A stretch of DNA of 64,000 nucleotides from Pyrus communis (taxonomy: Eukaryota; Streptophyta; Magnoliopsida; Rosales; Rosaceae). The first letter of the stretch is position 1; each line of letters opens with the position of its first letter. The stretch lies in contig NC_084811.1 in NCBI RefSeq assembly GCF_963583255.1, positions 18,742,088 through 18,806,087 of the forward strand. Direction: 5' to 3'. Under the pieces are notes generated by a model, which saw only the letters and a list, made by a program, of their open reading frames with translations, did no database searches and was not told where the DNA came from. Below are positions 57,362-64,000 of this stretch, piece after piece. The position numbers and the translations under genes were made by a program.

Positions 57362-59150
57362 CACTAGTACAAAAAAATACTTGCACAAAGGAGCAAATTG
57401 CATTGCACAAGGTCACTTTGCGCAACGTTGACAACTAAGCGTCACGCAAGGACATTTTGCGCAACTGGACTTTGCACGATGAAGATTGCCGTTGCGCAAA
57501 ACAGTTTAGGGCAATGAAGGTGTACCTTTGTCGGGCAATGTTGGGAAAAAAAGCAGTAAAAGTCTTGGTTTGGCGCCAAAAGCTTGCTCGACACATAGAC
57601 TGCATTGCGCAAACGGCCCTTGCGCAATGTTTTGTTTCACCGTCGCACAAAGACTACTTGCGCAACACGGTATATGTGTTGCACAAGTTTTTAGTGCCAA
57701 ACCAAGACTCAACTGCATTTTTTTCCCAACATTGCGAGATGAAGGTACACCTTTGTTGCGCAAAAATGTTTTGTGGGACAAAGGTCTTCGTTGCGCAAAA
57801 CTATTTTGCCTAACGAAGGTACAATAGTCATCGTTCAAAGTCAACGACTTTTTCCTCATCACTAAGCAGTTTGGGAGGCAAAAATTGCAAACCCAGTTGT
57901 AGCAGCTACCTCCCTCCCCCATCTATCTTCAAAACCTTCTCCAATCCCTCCCTTGCTCTTAAATTCATCATTCAAATATTTCATCTCTTTTCTCCTCCAT
58001 TTCCTCTCCTTTCCTCGATCTATCCCTATCCGGTAAGCAATTTGATTTTGTATATGTAACTTTGAATTGAGAATTCAAACTAAAACAACTAAATTTGTTT
58101 TGTACAGGATTTTTGTATACGAATATCATTGAAGAAAGAATTTGAAGGTATTTTCTTCAAATTGCATATGAGATTTTTGTATATGTACCTTTGCCTACGT
58201 GCTATGCCTTTTTTTGGTCATGGTAGAGTTTTTTGGGCTTGAATTTTTAATTAATCTTTATTAATTTTACCTATTAATCTGTATATTGCCTTTGTTTCCT
58301 ATATCTTCTCTACAATCTATTGGAGTCTAAGTGAGAAATGGCTCATTTCTTACGTTTTATCACATGGCATCTCATATTTAGAGCAAATAGGGTGTGTGCT
58401 TTACCACAAGGATATTTTTCTTGCAAAGTAATACTTTCCCATCCAAAAGTTTGGTACATCCTGGAGTCCTCTCATGTTTTCAATTGCTCTAATTTATTAT
58501 TACTTGGTCTTCTCTGAGTTCTGTTTCCCTCCAAATTACTAGTGCTTTGCTTTCTCATGTTTATTGCTTCGAACATTACTAGTGAACAACAACTGATTCC
58601 TAAACATTTCTTCAACTATCAAGGGGGGCGCTTAAGAGGGTTTGACATGTAGGTGTAGATATATGTGGTTGAGAGGTGTTGACGTTTAAAGCCATGCATT
58701 GCAAATGGTTTTTAAGAAGGAATTTTAGGATTGTGCGATTGCATTCGAATCTAATTACTTTTCATGCTAATAACATTTCTTACTTTTCTGTGCATCGAAG
58801 GTAGAAACAATACTACTTTTGAATTAGTATTGTTTCTACCTTTGCAATGTTGCTTTATATATATGTGAAAAAAATGCAAGAAAGCATATGATATTACTTT
58901 GGCTGCTAATTGATTAGTTTCAAATGAAAGAAAGGATTAGTTTCTAATGTTATATTTTTATGGTTCAAAAAGTGTATAGATGTCGCAGTTGATCAATCAT
59001 CATTGGAGTGTGACCAATGCGCCTTCCATATTATCAGCACCTACTACTTCAGCCGTGAGTGCTCCATTGATTGGGAAGTCTACACCCCTTACTGAGGCTA
59101 CTTCTAGGGCATCCTAGGTGCCCACATCATCGACGTCATCAGTGTCAGTT
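57362..59150 (+). mobile_element. CACTA element, 5' end fragment
   Basis: Starts CACTAGTACAAAAAAATAC. The following 450 bp are packed with TTGCGCAA and related subterminal words (at least eight). A pyrimidine-rich leader, a probable intron and an ORF start (58980, MSQLINHHWSVTNAPS, ending in TAG near 59115) follow. The order matches the minus-strand copy at 41187-42745. The 3' end is replaced by a copia-type LTR. Confidence 0.72.
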
Positions 59151-59629
59151 CAAGTCTCCATCTGAGAAGCTTTCGTCACTCGGGAATTTAAAGGAGCATT
59201 GTTTGTACCATACTTGACCAATCTCAAAACTACCAAGCACCGGTCAACTTTATAGCTTCAAGGATCCACTGAAAGGTTCATGATGAGGCACCCCTGCCGA
59301 AGCATAATAGTTTTCTTCCAACCAAGAGGCCAATCACAGCACGACACATATCAAAATCAGAATAAAGCTCATAGAGTCCCACATCGATCGCGGACAAAAG
59401 CTGGAGACTCTCCAACTATAAAAGAAGACCATTCTCTTACAATGAATCCCTAATGTCATTATTGTACTTAAACTAGTCATTAGAACCCACTAATGATAAT
59501 TATGCTTAAACTTATGTGTTTGTGTAAATCCTCCAATATTAATGAGAACTCTTCTACTTTGTGGATGTAGCTAGACATAGGGTGAACCACGTACATTTTA
59601 CGTTTGCTTCCCTATCTCTATCTCCTTAC
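59151..59629 (+). repeat. Copia-type LTR, end portion
   Basis: The tract has TATAAAAG at 59417-59424, then AATGAGAACTCTTCTACTTT and GTGGATGTAGC...GAACCACGTACA, which is a common transcript-end signature of plant Ty1/copia LTRs. No partner LTR or coding domain lies nearby, so this is a solo or truncated copy. The left border is uncertain. Confidence 0.5.
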
Positions 59630-59696
59630 ATATTATCCTCACTAGTCGACTGGAGCAACCTAGCAAAGGTAACAAACTTAACACTTTAAGTTGTTC
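59630..59696 (+). repeat. Right arm of the flanking inverted repeat
   Basis: ATATTATCCTCACTAGTCGA onward, reverse complement of 57331-57361 with one mismatch, plus a weaker extension (CTTAACACTTTAAGTTGTT against AACGTAAAGTG on the left). Confidence 0.85.
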
Positions 59697-61965
59697 CAAA
59701 GTCCTCGTTGATTTGGTACATCAACATAAGATATTAAGATCAAGAGAGACCATGTGGCATTTACAAAACAGGACGTGCTTTTGCTAGAGAATCAACTCCC
59801 TTATTTACTCCTCAAGTTGCTGATCGACAAGAGAAATACACATGAGCAATGGAGTACCTCAATTGAGGTTTTTGTCAAGATGCATGGTGGGGAACCACTA
59901 GTTAAGGGCCATGCCAAGGAAAAAGATCCAATTCATCTTCTTAGCCTTCTTTGGACAAAAATGGTAGGACGTCCACCTAGCCCGAGTACAAAACCAGGAT
60001 GTACTCAACTTCTTCACCTTTTTTTTTTTACAAGAATGGTAGCATGTCCACCTAGCCGAAGTAGTATGCACCATTCACGTCGTATTAGTACAACAACTTC
60101 ATGAAGTCGAGATCCATTTTAGGCTTAGTGAGAAAAACTCAATGAGGGACATAAATTTTAAGCCTCGGTTTCTATGTTGTGGATTCCTTTATCTTCTTAT
60201 AATAATAATTGACGACTCGATGGGGCCTAAGTTCATAAACATGATAGCCTACAATATGTGTCATGATTTCCAAAACAACTTCAAGGTCACCTCTTGCATA
60301 GGCTTGCTCGATTTGCTCATTGGTCATCCAGATGATGTGAAGCACTTACGGAAAAGGGGCATACTTCAAAACTTTGTTAGGAGTGATGAAGAGTGGCTCA
60401 ACTCTTTAAGGAGATAACCATTGACTTGGTCCCTAAAGATGCAATTTTCTCCAATGTTAAAGCACAAATAGAAGATCACTAGATCACTACAAAAGCAAAT
60501 TGAAGACATTGATGGGTCAATTCTTTCATGACTATTTCAGTAGTCCCTGGACTTTCTTGGCTTTGATTGGCGTTCTATTAGGACTTGGCTTCAATAGTAT
60601 TCAGTGTGGCATGCAACCTTTTTCGATCCCTTTCCCTGTGATGCCGTATACAAGTACCTGAAAACCACTAGTGGAAAAAAAGCTTGCGCAACAAAAAAAA
60701 TTTTGTCGCCTAAGTGGCACTTGTGCGACGAAAACATAGATTGGTCGAGCAAAAAATGGCAAGATACAAAAAAAAATAACTTTATGCAATGAAAATATTT
60801 GTCACGTAAGGATACTTTGTGCAAGGAACACATGTGTTCGTTGAGCAAGAAAAAACGGGAAAAATTTGTTGCCGCCAAATGTTTGTGCGACGAATATTTA
60901 TCGCGCAAAGTTTCACTGAAAACGCTCAAATGCCTTTAAACGCTCCCATTTAAGTCTTGGAAAATAGTGCCTTAGGAGTTGAAGAAGTCCATGGTGGGGG
61001 AGTTGTCGGTCAATTTGTATTAAAGAATGTATTATTATTTTTGTTAAAAAGTAGTATTTTTTTAAATTACTAATCTATTTTTGTTGGCATTAATACAGGT
61101 TCATTAGGATGTTGATGAAACCGATGAGAAGTAGCGAAAGTACTTGGATGACTTTTTCAAGATGCATTTCTGGCAGTGGAAGTTTGATGTGCAGAGCGGA
61201 CTCTAAAGCATAAGGGAGTTCTCGATCCCCTACTGATGCCCCGGAAGAGGAGGATTGAAGTTTATTTGTTTTTTTTAATGAAATAAGATATAATTGGACG
61301 TTATGTTTGATTTTATTTAATAAATTTATGTTATATGGATGACCATTAATATTTACATTAGTTATACTATGTATTTGGGTTAATAAATTAGTTTTATTGA
61401 TTATTTTGGTAATGCTTAATTAGGTTTGATCTTTTTATTTAGATTAAAATAAAAATTTACATTAGTTAAAAAGAAAATGGAAAAAAAATGAAAAAAAAAA
61501 TTGTCATCTAATACTCCCTTCATCTTCTTCTCTGGGTTGATTGAGCTATCTCAATGTTTCTGGTAAGCGTTTTTTTTAGGGTAAAAGTATTAATGTCAAT
61601 TCATACTGACGCCATGAAATTCGTTGTCTATAGGGATATTGTGTGTGAATAGTGATTGGTGGAGAACGATTTGAAATGTATTTTCTTCGTTTTTTTTAAT
61701 ATAAAATTAATTAAATTATGTTGAATTTATGTTGTTATGTTTATATTATGTTGTGCAATTATATTTTAATTATGTTATTAAATTGTACGTGACGTACAAA
61801 TATGTGTTGTGATATACGGAGTTAATTGTAATTAACTTCATATTTGTTTTTTTTTTATAGTAAAACTTAGCTTCCCGTTCAAGGATTAGTTGCATTTCGC
61901 ACATGGATGTGAAAGCATGACTGTGGTCCAATTGATTCTTGAATTCTCCCATTATTTGGACAGTT

Positions 61966-62187
61966 TGGGAATGCAAAGTTATGGTGCGTAGTTTATGGTT
62001 CAAGGATTAGGTTTCGGTTGTGGGGATTTCGGTGTCATCTTTGTACGTTCTTCGGGTGGCTCATAGGTATTTCATATCTACATCGTCCATCTGAAGATTT
62101 GTACAGAGATGCTGCCGAAATTCCTCCACGTCGAAATCTAATCTGATGTAGCTGTAAATTACGTGACATAACTTTGCATTCCCAAAT
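61966..62187 (+). other. Inverted repeat in the TNP2 leader
   Basis: TTTGGGAATGCAAAGTTATG (61965-61984) and its reverse complement CATAACTTTGCATTCCCAAA (62167-62186) with extensions of about 12 more bases, spaced about 180 bp. The same arrangement is found at 46767-46990. Confidence 0.78.
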
Positions 62188-62275
62188 GGAATAAGGCCCT
62201 TACTTGTGGCAAAAGGTGACAATATCATGACGAAGTTGTTGTGATTGTTGTACTGTTATTGTGGTTGTAGGCAGT

Positions 62276-64000
62276 ATGGACAAAACATGGATACCGAACC
62301 CGAACAGATGCGCGGACGAATACTTGGATGGAATCGAGGATTTTATTGAATTTGTACGTACACACAACTCATGTACAACTAGAATCCCGTGTCCTTATAG
62401 GAGGTGTAACAACACGTTAAGGGACACAATTGAAAATGTTCAATTTCATTTAATAAGGAATGGAATGGTAGAGACCTATAATACTTGGAACCATCATGCG
62501 GAACAATTAGATAATGCTTCATCTTCAAACACCACAAGAGTGGGCAATGTTGAACCTAATGTGGATTCTAATGAACAAGTCATGGATATTTTATATGATG
62601 CTTTTCCATTTGCATTGACAAACACCAATCAAGAAAGGGAAGATGACGTGCCAACACCAATGGACAATGTAGAATTCGAACAATATGAACAACTATTAAA
62701 AAATGCCAACTAAGAGTTATACACGGGGTGCGAGGGCTTTTCAGTTCTCACGGCCATCGTGGAACTAATGCACAATAAAATAAAGTATCGTATGCCGAAC
62801 TAATGTTTCAATTACTTTTTGGGGCTTTTCAAGAGAATGCTACCAAAGGACAATTGTTTGCCGAAAGACCATAGAAACGCGCAAAAGGTGTTGAATGGTC
62901 TCGGTTTAGGTTATGAAAAAATTCACGCATGCAAAAACAATTGTATTTTATTCTATAAAGAGAATAAAGCATTGGCTAAATGCCCTGTATGCAATGAGTT
63001 GAGGTTCAAAATAACATCTCAGAATAGAACGATTAAGATCTTACAAAAAGTCATGCGTTATTTACCTTTGAAACCCACGTTGCAGCAATTGTATATGTCG
63101 ACGCATACTACCATCGACATGAGATGGCATAAGGAAAAATGGGTAGATGACGATGTGATGAGGCATCCTGCAAATTGGAAGGCATGGAAAGAGTTCAATT
63201 GAATGTTCTCTGAGTTTGCTGCTAATCCCTGGAATGTTGGATTGGGACTTGCCAACACCACAACAGTTGGCCGATTTTCGTATTTCCATATAATTTGCCT
63301 TCTTGGAAATGCATGAAAAAAAAAAATATGATGATGACTTTTTGATAATTAAGGATCTTGGTAAGTCAATCGATGTTTTCTTAAGACTGTTGGTTGATGA
63401 GCTGAAGAATTTATGGATAAACGGTGTGCGCACATATGATAAGTGTACTGGAAAGATGTTCACTTTGCAGCCATCAATTATGTGGACTGTGAACGATTTT
63501 TCCACATATGCAATGGTTTCTAGGTGGAGCACTAGGGGTTATATGGCATGCCTTGTATGCAATGATGATGTAACATCTGGTTGGCACGTCGGAAAAGTTT
63601 GTTACCTTGGTCATCGGAAATGGTTTCCATGAGGCCACGAGTGGAGGGAAAAGGATAAAGATTTCGACGGGAAAACAAAGCCTCACCTCAGACCTAGAGA
63701 ATGGTTCGGTGATCAGATTTTGAAACAGCTTAACCATTTGGATTTTGCTCCGTTCGGGTGAGTAAGACCAGACCTTCTACACGTATGAATTGGACACATA
63801 AGTCTATGTTTTTTTAGCTCCCGTATTAGTCGAAACTAAAATTCAGACACAACCTCGACATTATGCATGTTGAGAAAAATGTATTTGACACATTGGTGGG
63901 CACCATTCTAGATATTGAGGGCAAGACAAAGGACAAGATCAAAACTTATCTTGATTTTGAACGAATGGGAATACAGAAGGGTTTAGGGATGGATAGGGAC
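62276..64000 (+). pseudogene. CACTA transposase, TNP2 type, second copy, partial
   Basis: The start MDKTWIPNPNRCADEYLDGI (62276) opens the transposase-associated domain with CPYRRCNNTLRDTIENVQFH, up to 62713. A frame break leads to FKRMLPKDNCLPKDHRN, YEKIHACKNN and CPVCNELRF (62819-63202), which ends in a stop; then NDFSTYAMVSRWSTRGYMAC (63303-63632); then LRHNLDIMHVEKNVFDTLV in another frame near 63850-63900. It is the same subfamily as the minus-strand copy at 43200-46679. The C-terminus lies beyond the window. Confidence 0.82.

Larger units (their letters stand above)
56695..60659 (+). pseudogene. DUF247-type plant protein gene, split and frameshifted
   Basis: Two coding parts belong together. 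Part one (56695-57290) has a start MSEKDEHAGFMKELFG, a stop at 56776, then RRVPIVLRDPKNFDKYYEPR, VVALGTYHHGK, IKELRKCYDEEA, a frame change near 57180, and WMLFVDGCSTLEFMY. Part two (about 59730-60659) has DVLLLENQLPYLLLKLLI, a diverged middle, DDSMGPKFINMIAYNMC, HPDDVKHLRKRGIL, and a hydrophobic tail WTFLALIGVLLGLG. This is the order of the DUF247 family (plant proteins of unclear function, mostly with one C-terminal membrane segment). The 2.4 kb between the parts is transposon DNA, so the locus is dead. Confidence 0.8.
60666..64000 (+). mobile_element. CACTA element, left part (runs off the window)
   Basis: Begins CACTAGTGGAAAAAAAGC six bases after the DUF247 stop codon. Subterminal repeats with GCGCAAC, GTGCGACGAA and CGCGCAAAG words fill 60680-60920. 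A small coding remnant near 61100-61205 (YLDDFFKMHFWQWKFD) and a long leader lead to the TNP2 gene at 62276. The right end is outside the window. Confidence 0.75.

Noticed and set aside
57435..57922. Several 60-138 aa open frames on both strands
   Set aside because: They lie in the subterminal repeat region of a CACTA element and reflect the TTGCGCAA words.

Overview
The window is plant nuclear DNA. It is AT-rich, has intron-rich genes with GT/AG splice sites, and is saturated with plant transposable elements (Ty3 chromovirus, Tat-like Ty3, Ty1/copia, Cassandra, CACTA, hAT, MULE-like, SINEs). The mix of repeats looks like Rosaceae, possibly the apple/pear group, but that is inference. All readings are by eye from sequence and translations; no database search was made.

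Only one host gene looks intact: FIS1 (mitochondrial/peroxisomal fission 1), five exons at 32036-37413 on the + strand, predicted 166 aa. Two other host loci are broken. The first is a DEAD-box RNA helicase of the DDX24/Mak5/RH13 type (exons 4300-19683, +), of which only the C-terminal half is visible and which carries a frameshift and two in-frame stops. The second is a DUF247 gene (56695-60659, +), frameshifted and split by transposon DNA.

Layout. 1-4299: non-coding, with a degenerate four-unit repeat and retroposon remnants. 4300-19683: helicase pseudogene; its 12.1-kb intron holds a small hAT-like element (6643-17405, 8-bp TSD) into which a young Ty3 chromovirus inserted (7072-16565, 5-bp TSD, LTRs differing at about seven bases). 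19684-27401: a tRNA-derived SINE, an LTR-like tract, minisatellites, then a decayed Tat-like Ty3 element on the minus strand. 27402-31600: a SINE split by a MITE and two long-TIR, MULE-like elements with GC-richer interiors. 31600-37960: FIS1, with a duplicated promoter tract, a MITE and a 1.5-kb solo LTR in intron 2. 37965-47700: foldback repeat and CACTA transposase remnants (minus), interrupted by a complete Cassandra element carrying 5S-rRNA-like sequence and by two hAT MITEs. 47735-56293: four-level nest, hAT-like element > MITE > Ty1/copia (5-bp TSD) > 2.4-kb solo LTR (5-bp TSD). 56294-64000: the split DUF247 gene, a CACTA end fragment with a copia-type LTR, and a second CACTA element with a TNP2-type transposase that runs off the right edge.

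The genes do not form a pathway; the window records successive insertions. LTR divergence suggests the order copia (about 5%), Cassandra (about 2%), Ty3 chromovirus (about 0.3%). I saw no clear new biological system. The most unusual points are the nesting, the conserved inverted repeat in the CACTA TNP2 leaders, the Cassandra 5S modules, and a foldback flanking the insertion in the DUF247 gene.
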